The notes under the pieces are model-generated. The model was not told where the DNA came from. It made no database searches and saw only the letters and a list, made by a program, of their open reading frames with translations. From contig NZ_JAGGPB010000008.1 of NCBI RefSeq assembly GCF_018614055.1, positions 1-35,289 of the forward strand: a stretch of DNA of 35,289 nucleotides. The letters run 5' to 3'. The position numbers and the translations under genes were made by a program. Shown here one piece after another: positions 24,266-31,509 of this stretch (its first letter is position 1; every line of letters starts with the position of its first letter). This stretch comes from Streptomyces sp. ISL-98. GTDB taxonomy: Bacteria > Actinomycetota > Actinomycetes > Streptomycetales > Streptomycetaceae.

Positions 24266-25492
24266 TCAGGGGGCACGGAAGTCCTTCGTTTCCGGGTACG
24301 TCACGTGGGTGCAGCCGCGCCGCTTCGTGATGTCGTCAACGTACGCGCGGAACAGGGCCGACAGCGTCTGGGGGCCGAGCACGTTGTCATAGGTGTAGCT
24401 GGAGCTGAGGGTGTGCAGGGCGGGCTTGCCGTCGCAGATGGAGGAGGCCCACCACGCGCCGCTTTCGTGTCCGGCCGTTCCCGCTGTGATGATCTTGTCC
24501 TCGCCAAGGGCGACGTATCCCACCGTGTGCGCCTCTGCGTCGAAGTAGAAGGCGGTGCGCAGCCACCACGGCGAGTGAGTGAGCGCACTGCGTGCGGAAT
24601 CGTGTTCGTCGTCGGGCAAGCCGTCGTCGATACGGCCCACTTGGTCGGGGCTGACCGCTAGAAGGCAGCTTTCGGTGGGGGATGCGTCCAGGGCAGGTGT
24701 CGCGAGGGCACGGTCGGGCAGCCGGCCTTGCCCTTGCTCCTGGATGTGTCGGGCAAACCAGCGGCATGAACCGTCCGTCGCCTGCGCGGGGCGGAGGCCA
24801 GACGGTACGGACGGCAACTGGTGGTCAGGCAGGGCGGGCAGCTGGCTCTGGCAGCCGATCCGGTCGGTGAGCGCCTCGGTGGCCGAGTGGGCGATGTGGG
24901 CGAGGCGCTCACGGTCCGCTGCGAAGACGTCGTCGTAGTCGGCGCTGGCCGTAACGTTCAGCAGCTTCGGGGCCGTCGCGCGGCTGCCGGGGCCGCACTC
25001 GGCGCGGATGGTGGTGTACCAGTTTCCGTACCGGCCCAGGGTGCCATCACCCATTGGTCGCGGTTCGGGGCGCCGCTCGGCGATCGCGGTGACATCGGAT
25101 TTCTGACTGCCGAGACTGTCGCGAAACGGCTCGAGATCGTTGTCGTCACCGATCCAGTGCAACGGCTTGGAAATGTTGCTGACCCGCACCGTCAAGGTGA
25201 ACAGGCCCGTGGTCTTGCCGGGACCAGGCACCTTGTAGACAGTGCAGGAACCGGGCAGCTCGTCCACATCGAGCCTGAACTTGTGGTAGTCGCTGGCTTC
25301 TGCCCGGACCATCCCGCCTTGCAGGTCCATCACCGCGGCCCCGGACACAAGCCGATCGCACGCCGCGCTGATGTCGCGCTCGCTGGAAGCACGGTCCCGG
25401 ATGTCATCGAACGTCAACCAGCCCGCGTACAGACTCAGCCCGATCCCGCCACACGCAGTCCACTGCCACAGCCTGATCCACCCAGCGCGCAT
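24266..25492 (-). CDS. membrane-anchored extracytoplasmic protein, unknown function
   Basis: The product is about 408 residues from ATG 25492 (MRAGWIRLWQWTACGGIGLS). One N-terminal hydrophobic segment (residues ~8-28) anchors it; the rest is hydrophilic and presumably outside. There are several Cys (SAACDRL, GSCTVYK, AECGPGS, IGCQSQL, GSCRWF, ESCLLA, SICDGK, RGCTHV) that could pair. Late segments WWLRTAFYFDAEAHTVGYVA and SSYTYDNVLGPQTLSALFRA look like a compact domain. An upstream ATG at 25528 adds 12 residues and overlaps no clear ribosome-binding site. No family recognised. Confidence 0.7.
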   Translation of the reverse strand: MRAGWIRLWQWTACGGIGLSLYAGWLTFDDIRDRASSERDISAACDRLVSGAAVMDLQGGMVRAEASDYHKFRLDVDELPGSCTVYKVPGPGKTTGLFTLTVRVSNISKPLHWIGDDNDLEPFRDSLGSQKSDVTAIAERRPEPRPMGDGTLGRYGNWYTTIRAECGPGSRATAPKLLNVTASADYDDVFAADRERLAHIAHSATEALTDRIGCQSQLPALPDHQLPSVPSGLRPAQATDGSCRWFARHIQEQGQGRLPDRALATPALDASPTESCLLAVSPDQVGRIDDGLPDDEHDSARSALTHSPWWLRTAFYFDAEAHTVGYVALGEDKIITAGTAGHESGAWWASSICDGKPALHTLSSSYTYDNVLGPQTLSALFRAYVDDITKRRGCTHVTYPETKDFRAP

Positions 25493-26066
25493 CGCGCACT
25501 CCCCTCGGAACCCGTCCGGCGCGATCACTGCCGCCCGGGCACCGAGCGTAGATGTCCGGTCTCAGGCAAGCCGAGGCAGGGTGCTGACCCGCAAATGCCG
25601 CAACGTGCACGGAATGACTTGCTGCACGTCATGTCCGGGGCCGGGTGTGACTGAGCGCGTCCACACGCCAGGGGTACCCCGTCACCTGCCGGAAAGCCCG
25701 CGCGCCGACTGAACTGCTCGCTGGCGCCAACTCAAGTGCACAAGTGCCAACCGAGCTGCAAGGTCACAGGATCAACATCGCGAATGGGTGTGACCGGACA
25801 GGTCAGTTTGCAAACTCGCCACCCGAAGCAGCTGGCCACAACGCTTCTGGACACGGCTGTATGCGAGTCGCCGGACACTGAATCTTGCGAGGGGGAGCCC
25901 TCGGCCCGCCCGGCCGGGCACAAAGCGCCAGGCCGCACGGATCCGCCGTCTCGCAGCCCATGGCCAGGGCGGCCCCATGCCCTCGCCCGACCAGATCACC
26001 GAGCATGCCGAGCGGAACCTCAGCCGCATGGGCCAGAGCGGCGGGCGGGCCGCTGAGGAAGCCAGT
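25493..26066. other. 574-bp intergenic region with two repeat families
   Basis: Holds repeat copy 4 (25648-25763) and the left copy of a second inverted repeat GGACACTGAATCTTGCG (25873-25889). No convincing gene on either strand. Confidence 0.5.
25648..25763 (+). repeat. intergenic 20-bp unit repeat, copy 4 (diverged)
   Basis: Two + units GCGCCAACTCAAGTGCACAA (25724-25743) and GTGCCAACCGAGCTGCAAGG (25744-25763) keep the 20-bp step. A minus-strand unit end, GACGCGCTCAGTCACACC, lies at about 25650-25667, matching the trailer CGCTCAGTCACAC of other copies. More diverged than the others. Confidence 0.55.
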
Positions 26067-26907
26067 TCAACCCACACAGGCTTCGAGGGTCCGGTGCCTA
26101 CATTGCAACTTCGGGTAGACCAGGCCGACTTCGATCGGCATGGGCTTCCCGGCCTTCCCGTCCACCACCGTCTGGCAGCTGTGGCCGGATATGCCGAGCA
26201 TCGGGACGAGGACGGCCTTCGGAATGTTGCTGCAGCGCACAAGGTCGGGCCCGCTGTAGTCGCCGTAGACCTGGTTGGCGGCACCGTCGCGAGTGAGGAT
26301 GCCCTTGCGAGGTTCAGCGCTCCACTGGACCGGCCTTCCGTGGGCGTCCGACGCTGGGCCCACGATGACGTCCCACTCGACCTCCAGGCCCTCGAACACA
26401 CTCACGCACACGGCCTCGGCGCCGTCCTTCAACACGAGGTCGGCAGGGCACCGGGCGGTGGTCTCCCCGTCGGTGTTGGCCATGTCGATCGTCTTCCCGC
26501 GCAAGCCGGAGGCAACGACCTCGTGGAAGACGTCCCCGGGCTGCGCCCACGGCATCGGCAGGTCGGACGGCTGCCGGACCGGATTGGCGACGGCCTGGGG
26601 CAGTTCCGGGAAGGAGTAGTCCTGCGCACTGTCGTCCGAACCGACCCCGCAGGCCGTGAGGATCAGACCCAGGCCACCTATCGCCGCAACGATCCTCTTC
26701 GTACGCATGCCTGAACCCTAGTCGGCGCTACCCCACGCTCGGTGGTCCTGCGGCGGCCGCGGGGGGCCTGGCCTGCACTTCGGGCAAGCGTCCGCCCCCT
26801 GCTCTCCGAGCCGACGGCATGCCCGGCCCTGCGCGGCGCCCGGGATGCGGGCCAGGCCGCACGGGTCCAACCTCCTCGCACGCTCCGGTCCGCAAGATTC
26901 GGTGTCC
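25873..26907. repeat. inverted repeats flanking the lipoprotein gene
   Basis: GGACACTGAATCTTGCG on + at 25873-25889 and GGACACCGAATCTTGCG on - at 26907-26891: 17 bp, one mismatch. A 13-bp direct repeat CCAGGCCGCACGG is also present at 25928 and 26852. These bracket exactly one gene. Confidence 0.6.
26067..26708 (-). CDS. putative lipoprotein
   Basis: The 213-residue protein starts MRTKRIVAAIGGLGLILTAC with a lipobox LTAC at Cys20, so signal peptidase II processing and membrane anchoring are expected. The mature part contains YSFPELPQAVANPVRQPSDL, a SVFEGLEVEWDVIVG segment that resembles DUF4333-type domains loosely, and five further Cys. Function unknown. It is alone between repeats, with inverted repeats on both sides. 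Confidence 0.8.
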   Translation of the reverse strand: MRTKRIVAAIGGLGLILTACGVGSDDSAQDYSFPELPQAVANPVRQPSDLPMPWAQPGDVFHEVVASGLRGKTIDMANTDGETTARCPADLVLKDGAEAVCVSVFEGLEVEWDVIVGPASDAHGRPVQWSAEPRKGILTRDGAANQVYGDYSGPDLVRCSNIPKAVLVPMLGISGHSCQTVVDGKAGKPMPIEVGLVYPKLQCRHRTLEACVG

Positions 26908-26931
26908 GTTCGCAGAGTGTGCTGTCCTATG

Positions 26932-26976
26932 ACTGAGCGCAGTAGATGGCCCGTCCGGCCAAGTGCGCGCTCAGAA
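26932..26976. repeat. intergenic 20-bp unit repeat, copy 5a (palindromic pair)
   Basis: A minus unit (26932-26951; minus-strand text GGCCATCTACTGCGCTCAGT), 5-bp loop CGTCC, and a plus unit GGCCAAGTGCGCGCTCAGAA (26957-26976). Head-to-head arrangement can fold as a hairpin. Confidence 0.8.
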
Positions 26977-27089
26977 CGTCCCGAGGCCTTCACTCGGGGA
27001 GCGGTTCCGGGGCCGGAGTCGATGCGGATCCTTGCCGCCCTGGCGACCCGCCCACGGGCACCGGCTGAGGTGCCAGTAGCGTCCGTTCC

Positions 27090-27650
27090 ATGATCGCCCT
27101 CGATGCCCTCGTCCGCCTCTGCCCGCCGCCCGCCGATCCGCCACCCGCTGTGGACTGGGCGCAGGCTGAGCGCGCCCTGGGTGCGGCTCTGCCCGCCGAC
27201 TATAAGCAACTCGTCGAGACATACGGCGACGGCATCTTCGACGACACGATCTGGCTACTCGTCCCCGACTCCGCCTACAGCGACTGCGACCTGCACGCGC
27301 AAACGACGGAACGGGACGAGATCTTGGCCGACCTGTGGGAGTTCGAGGCGAAGCCTGCCGGCCTGCGGGAGGCGGGGGCTCGGGTCCTGCCGTGGGCATT
27401 CGAGGAGGGCACGGGGGCCTTCCTGTACTGGCTGGCGAGGCCTGGCCAGCATCCTGATGAGTGGACCGTGCTCTACAACGAGGGCCGCGGCCCACGGTGG
27501 GAGGACCACGGCATGGGGTGCTTGGCCTTCTTGCTGGCAGTGCTCACCGGAACGGCGGAGACGGAGTACTTCGGCTATCTCTACGACGTGCTGAAGACTG
27601 AGCACCGCTTCGCGACAGCCGACCAGGCCCTCGGAACGCCCCGCCGCTGA
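27090..27650 (+). CDS. SMI1/KNR4 (SUKH) family protein
   Basis: The 186-residue protein begins MIALDALVRLCPPPADPPPA. The SUKH core is visible: VDWAQAERALGAALPADYKQ LVETYGDGIF at the start of the fold, LPWAFEEGTGAFLYWLARPG in the middle and CLAFLLAVLTG at the end. SUKH proteins are commonly immunity proteins against polymorphic nuclease toxins, or have regulatory roles; no toxin gene is visible next to it. ATG 27090. Alone between two palindromic repeat copies. Confidence 0.8.
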   Translation: MIALDALVRLCPPPADPPPAVDWAQAERALGAALPADYKQLVETYGDGIFDDTIWLLVPDSAYSDCDLHAQTTERDEILADLWEFEAKPAGLREAGARVLPWAFEEGTGAFLYWLARPGQHPDEWTVLYNEGRGPRWEDHGMGCLAFLLAVLTGTAETEYFGYLYDVLKTEHRFATADQALGTPRR

Positions 27651-27655
27651 CGCCG

Positions 27656-27700
27656 TCCGAGCGCCGTACCTGGCCAGTCCGGCCAAGTAGCCGCTCAGAT
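27656..27700. repeat. intergenic 20-bp unit repeat, copy 5b (palindromic pair)
   Basis: A minus unit (27656-27675; minus-strand text GGCCAGGTACGGCGCTCGGA), 5-bp loop AGTCC, and a plus unit GGCCAAGTAGCCGCTCAGAT (27681-27700). Same architecture as the pair at 26932-26976, and the two pairs bracket the SUKH gene. Confidence 0.8.
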
Positions 27701-27720
27701 CCGGCGGCGCCGGCGGGCTG

Positions 27721-28383
27721 TCAGTCGCCGCGGAGGCCCCACTCGTCGAGGCCGCCGTAGACGTGAGCTTCGAGGCACTGAGGGGCGTCAAGACCGACGG
27801 CCTCGCCACGGTAGAGGGCGATCATCGAGTCCTTGCCGCGCCACCAGGTGTCGGTCAAGCCCTGCACTTCGGGCACAGGCTCGTACCCGCCGAGGTCCAG
27901 GGACTCGACGGCCTTGCCGGTGATCTTAGTGATGGCCCTGGCCCAGCGTCCCACGTGGGCAGCCAGCGCCAACGATTCGACCCATCCGTCTGTGCTGGCG
28001 TGCAGTGGTGTCCAGCGGTAAGCGTCGATACCGAACGCGCCGTCGGGGCCGATCATGAATCCGTAGGCCATGGACACCCGGCCGCTCCCGGCCGGGAAGC
28101 ACCAGCCCTCTGTGGCCGAGCCCTCAGGGCAGTCGGCGTCCAGGATGCGCGGGCCGCCCTCGTAGAACGGGGCCGGCGGCAGGGCAATCCCACCCCAGCG
28201 GTCCTGGAAGTCTGCGGCCCGGTCGATCTCCGCAGCGGGGATCCCATGCCCGATCCACGCGTCGCGGTGGTGCCGGATGCCCTGCCGAGGGACACGGATG
28301 CCGTCCACCTCGACGAACCTCTGGGCCCTGCGGCTCAGGCCGACAGGCGCGATCGGGATCGGCGATACGGAGTTAGCGGCCAT
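27721..28383 (-). CDS. SUKH-like / SMI1-type hypothetical protein
   Basis: The product is about 220 residues from ATG 28383 (MAANSVSPIPIAPVGLSRRA). Core: EIDRAADFQDRWGGIALPPA followed by PFYEGGPRILDADCPEGSAT, then FMIGPDGAFGIDAYRWTPLH and SLALAAHVGRWARAITKITG. The WGGxxLPP...EGGP pattern and the length resemble SUKH-type proteins, but this is weaker than for the gene at 27090. A longer frame to 28539 runs through repeat copy 6 and is rejected. Ribosome-binding site not obvious. Confidence 0.55.
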   Translation of the reverse strand: MAANSVSPIPIAPVGLSRRAQRFVEVDGIRVPRQGIRHHRDAWIGHGIPAAEIDRAADFQDRWGGIALPPAPFYEGGPRILDADCPEGSATEGWCFPAGSGRVSMAYGFMIGPDGAFGIDAYRWTPLHASTDGWVESLALAAHVGRWARAITKITGKAVESLDLGGYEPVPEVQGLTDTWWRGKDSMIALYRGEAVGLDAPQCLEAHVYGGLDEWGLRGD

Positions 28384-28475
28384 CACCGCTGCTCGTTGCT
28401 GCTGGAGGGGAGACAGGTCATGGCGATGGAGCCTAGCGACGGGCTCCGGCACCACCTCAGCCGGAGCCCCCTCGT

Positions 28476-28640
28476 GGCCGCTGCCCTGCGGGCCGGCTAT
28501 TACGCTCACCCCGGGCCGTCCAGAACGCTCAGGGGCCAACTACGGCGCCACAGAAGTGAGACTGAGCGCTTGAGTTGGACCGTTTGAGCGTCGGTGTTGG
28601 CCCGCAGGGTAGCGGCCTGACTTCTCACCTGCAGGGTCTT
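28476..28640. repeat. intergenic 20-bp unit repeat, copies 6 (+) and 7 (-), tail to tail
   Basis: Plus copy: leader GGCCGCTGCCCTGCG (28476-28490), units GGCCGGCTATTACGCTCACC (28491, 23-bp step), GGCCGTCCAGAACGCTCAGG (28514-28533) and GGCCAACTACGGCGCCACAG (28534-28553). Minus copy: leader GACCCTGCAGGTGAGAAGTC and GGCCGCTACCCTGCG (28638-28603), units GGCCAACACCGACGCTCAAA (28602, 22-bp step) and GTCCAACTCAAGCGCTCAGT (28580-28561). The minus copy is the mirror of copy 8, so the two bracket the kinase gene. Confidence 0.88.
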
Positions 28641-28742
28641 CGCGGGAAGTGGTACAGGCGGGCTGTGCTGGGGGCATAGAGGAATCGGTACGTACGCCGG
28701 GGGTCGAGTCCTGGCCGGTGTGGTCGCACAGCTGCACCCTGG

Positions 28743-30230
28743 CTATAGGTGCGGCAGGATCGCTGGCATCACGTCCTGGAAGGTGCGGCCGTTGCCCGGC
28801 GCGCCGATGGCGGTCATCCGCCAGCTGGCACCGGACCGGTGAACCTTAGCCATGATCTGCATGTTGTGCCGGCCGCCGCCGCTGAGGGTGTAGCGGGCCA
28901 GCTCCTGGCTGTTGGCCTCGTCGACTAGGCGGCAGAACACGTTCTGTACCTCCTGGAAGGTCTGGCCGGTGAACGAAGTCGCGGTGAAGACGATCTGGTC
29001 GATGTGGGCCGAGACGCGCTGCAGATCGATCAGGATGGACTCCTCGTCGCGTCGTCCGGCGGTCTGCTGGACCGAGCCATCGTCGCTGACGAGGTGCTGG
29101 AAGAACACGATATCGACAGGAACCTTGTCAGCGAACAGGACTGCCGCCATGTCGAGGTCGATCTCCCGGTTCCGCTTGCCGAACAGCCTGCGGTGCGGCG
29201 CGGCCTGCCATCCGAGCCCCAACCGCACCACCGTGAGGGTGCCGCCCTGCTCCTCCAGGCTGATGGCCTGCCCCTTGGACAGATGCACCCTGCTCGACCC
29301 GGGGGTGGAGACCACGGGCGTGAGCGGAGTCGTGGAGGGCATTGTGGGGAACGGGGTGGACTTGGCTGCTCGCGGCGTCGGCGCGCGTGCCGCGTCGAGT
29401 CGTCGCAGGGCCTGGGAGAGGCTGGCAGCGTTCGGGTACCGCTGGGTGGGGTCCTTGTGCAGCAGGGTCAGCACGAGGTCGTCCCAGGCGGATGGGATAC
29501 CCGTGGACACCGAGCTGGGTGTGGGCGGCTCCTGGGTGAGGTGAGCCGAGAGGTAGCCCACGCTGTCGGGGGCGTGGAACGGCAACTTGCCAGTGATCAG
29601 CTCGAAGAGCAGGCAGCCGAGCGCGTACAAGTCGCTGCTTGGTTCGGGGAAGCCACGTGCTTGTTCGGGGGCCATGTACGGGGGCGTGCCCACGATGAAG
29701 CCGGTCCGGGTGAGGCGGTCCGCGGTCGCGTAGGGGTCGGCCGCCCTCGCGACGCCGAAATCGAGGACTTTCACGATGCCTGAAGGCGTGATGAGGATGT
29801 TGGACGGCTTGATGTCCCGGTGCATGATTCCGGCGTCGTGCGCGTCAGCGAGCGCGTCGCATATCTGCCCGCCCCATCGGGCAGCGTCCGGCAAGGTGAC
29901 GGCGCCTCGGCTCAGCATCGCGTCCAGGCCCTCGCCTCGGATCAGCTCCATCACCAGGAACGGGGCCTTGTTGTCCCCGGTGCCGGTCTCGCCGAGGTCG
30001 TGGACGGTCACGATGTTGGGGTGCTGCAGTCGGGCGGTGATCCGTGCCTCGCGCAGGAACCTGGCGCGTGCCTCGGTGCCGCGGCTTCCACCGCCGGCGA
30101 GCAGTGAGATCACCTTGACCGCAACGAGTCGTCCCAGCGTCTCGTCCTGCGCCTCCCACACTTGCCCCATACCGCCCTCGCCGAGCTGCCGCACCAACCG
30201 GTAACGGCCCCCAAGGAGTTGATCTCGCAC
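28743..30230 (-). CDS. Ser/Thr protein kinase with C-terminal TerD domain
   Basis: The 495-residue protein has a kinase domain at ~1-275: glycine loop LGEGGMGQVW, Lys39 in VAVK, HRDIKPSN with Asp139, DFG near 157, and MAPEQ near 187. The linker is Pro/Thr-rich. Residues ~312-495 form a TerD-type domain (SSRVHLSKGQAISLEEQGGT, REIDLDMAAVLFADKVPVDI, HIDQIVFTATSFTGQTFQEV, YTLSGGGRHNMQIMAKVHRS). TerD domains bind calcium and belong to tellurite/stress and phage-defence-linked systems; here it may serve as a sensor or docking module. There is no transmembrane segment, so the kinase is cytosolic, unlike PknB. GTG/ATG start at 30230. Confidence 0.92.
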   Translation of the reverse strand: MRDQLLGGRYRLVRQLGEGGMGQVWEAQDETLGRLVAVKVISLLAGGGSRGTEARARFLREARITARLQHPNIVTVHDLGETGTGDNKAPFLVMELIRGEGLDAMLSRGAVTLPDAARWGGQICDALADAHDAGIMHRDIKPSNILITPSGIVKVLDFGVARAADPYATADRLTRTGFIVGTPPYMAPEQARGFPEPSSDLYALGCLLFELITGKLPFHAPDSVGYLSAHLTQEPPTPSSVSTGIPSAWDDLVLTLLHKDPTQRYPNAASLSQALRRLDAARAPTPRAAKSTPFPTMPSTTPLTPVVSTPGSSRVHLSKGQAISLEEQGGTLTVVRLGLGWQAAPHRRLFGKRNREIDLDMAAVLFADKVPVDIVFFQHLVSDDGSVQQTAGRRDEESILIDLQRVSAHIDQIVFTATSFTGQTFQEVQNVFCRLVDEANSQELARYTLSGGGRHNMQIMAKVHRSGASWRMTAIGAPGNGRTFQDVMPAILPHL

Positions 30231-30547
30231 TGCTGCGCCCCCGTTTCGAACACTTCTGTCCCTCCCGCCGACGAACCGGCGCGATGGGGATCAGGCGCGA
30301 CCGCGAAGACGACACGCCCTATACCCGGAAACCTGTCAAATGGCAGGGGTGTTCGCCAAGGGGGCCCACCCCGGTCCGGGCTCCAGACGACCGGCGATAT
30401 CTCCGGATTGATGACCTACGGTGCGACGAGATCTTCCAGGGCGCAGCTGTGCCCTGGACGGGCTCCGGCTCAACGGCTTGCGTAGCCGAAAGCTCCATGC
30501 ACTCAGCACAGCGGGCCATCACGGTTCCCCCACCCACCTCACCGGAC
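30231..30547. other. upstream region of kinase gene
   Basis: About 317 bp between the kinase start and repeat copy 8. No convincing gene; presumably the kinase promoter lies here, but no clear -10/-35 pair was identified. Confidence 0.35.
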
Positions 30548-30625
30548 GACCCCGCAGGTGAGAGCGACGGTCGTTACCCTACGGGCCATCTCGAACGCTC
30601 AGCGGGGCCAACTCAGGCCACTACT
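30548..30625 (+). repeat. intergenic 20-bp unit repeat, copy 8
   Basis: Leader GACCCCGCAGGTGAGAGCGA and GGTCGTTACCCTACG (30548-30583), then units GGCCATCTCGAACGCTCAGC (30584, 22-bp step) and GGCCAACTCAGGCCACTACT (30606-30625). The leader matches the minus copy at 28638-28603 through GAC-CC-GCAGGTGAGA and TACCCT-CGGGCCA. Confidence 0.85.
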
Positions 30626-30648
30626 GACCATTCGACACGCGCTGAAAC

Positions 30649-31032
30649 TTATCCATAGGACCGCCAGGTGCGCAGGTGCTCGGTGATGCGGGCTGCGGTG
30701 CAGCGTGGGTCATAGAGCTCGTGGGCCAGGGCGGTGAGCTGCTCACGGTTGGGGTCTACGGGGATGCCGCTGGCGTTCAGGTACATCACGGCGGTCGCGC
30801 AGGCGACGGTGAGGTTGGAGCGCTCCAGCCAGCGGCAGCGGCCGAGGTTATGGACCAGGGCTGCGGCGCGGGCGTAGGGCCCGCCGTACACGGGCTGTTC
30901 GAGCAGTTCGGCGCGGTGGCGGGCGACAGCGGCGATCGGGACACCGAGGTCATCGGGCGCCGGGTCGCGGTGGCCGGCGCGTTCGGCGACTTCGAGGATC
31001 CAGGACAGGTCGACGTGCAGGGACATGCTCAC
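30649..31032 (-). CDS. Fic/Doc-type toxin
   Basis: The 127-residue protein reads MSMSLHVDLSWILEVAERAG, then LGVPIAAVARHRAELLEQPV, YGGPYARAAALVHNLGRCRW, and AVMYLNASGIPVDP. This is the Doc-like toxin layout common in Streptomyces. The usual active-site motif HxFx(D/N)xNKR is degenerate here (VHNLGRCRWLERSN): His is present but the Phe, Lys and Arg positions differ. Doc toxins phosphorylate EF-Tu; whether this variant can is unclear. The start overlaps the antitoxin stop by 4 bp, so the pair is translationally coupled. Confidence 0.75.
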   Translation of the reverse strand: MSMSLHVDLSWILEVAERAGHRDPAPDDLGVPIAAVARHRAELLEQPVYGGPYARAAALVHNLGRCRWLERSNLTVACATAVMYLNASGIPVDPNREQLTALAHELYDPRCTAARITEHLRTWRSYG

Positions 31033-31292
31033 GCAGCGGCGCCCCGGGCATTCGGGGCGGGGGCGTGCTGCGTGTCGAGGTCGGCTTCGAGGTCGGCGAG
31101 GAAGTCGCCGTGGTGTTCGATGAGGCGCTGCGCCGCGGCCATGCCGGCTGCGCGGGCGCCGGTGGTGTCCTCGGCGATGAGGCGTTCCACGTACCTGTTG
31201 AAGTCCAGGCCGCGTGCGGCCGCGGCGTCCTTTCCAGCGGCGAGTACCTCGGGCGCCAGCCGGAGCTGTGTCTGCTTCCTGTCGCTGCTCAT
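31029..31292 (-). CDS. antitoxin of Fic/Doc pair (ribbon-helix-helix type)
   Basis: The 87-residue protein starts MSSDRKQTQLRLAPEVLAAG. The first ~50 residues match an Arc/MetJ-like ribbon-helix-helix (QTQLRLAPEVLAAGKDAAAA, RGLDFNRYVERLIAEDT), which would bind the operon promoter. The remainder (IEHHGDFLADLEADLDTQHA) is the likely toxin-binding segment. First gene of the two-gene unit; autoregulation is expected from the family. Confidence 0.75.
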   Translation of the reverse strand: MSSDRKQTQLRLAPEVLAAGKDAAAARGLDFNRYVERLIAEDTTGARAAGMAAAQRLIEHHGDFLADLEADLDTQHAPAPNARGAAA

Positions 31293-31509
31293 GCCGTAAA
31301 GGTAGCAGGGTGGTAGCAGGCGGGCGAGAGGTTCAGGGAAGGGCGAGGGCTGCCCAGCGGGCCGGGCTTCGAAGTCGGGCGCGCACCGGGCAGCACCGTC
31401 CAGGATCTCACCGTCACGGGGCTGGCACCGGATGGCCCGGGTGCGTCCAAGGCAGAGCCAGGCCGTCTCCGCAGGTCCGCGGCACGACGGCAGGTGGGAA
31501 GGTACGGGG

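Noticed and set aside
21186..30625. Reading the 20-bp repeat cluster as a CRISPR or TIGR-type guide array
   Set aside because: Only 2-4 bases vary between constant blocks, copies contain at most three units, and no effector gene is present. A classic integron is also unsupported because no tyrosine integrase is in the window.
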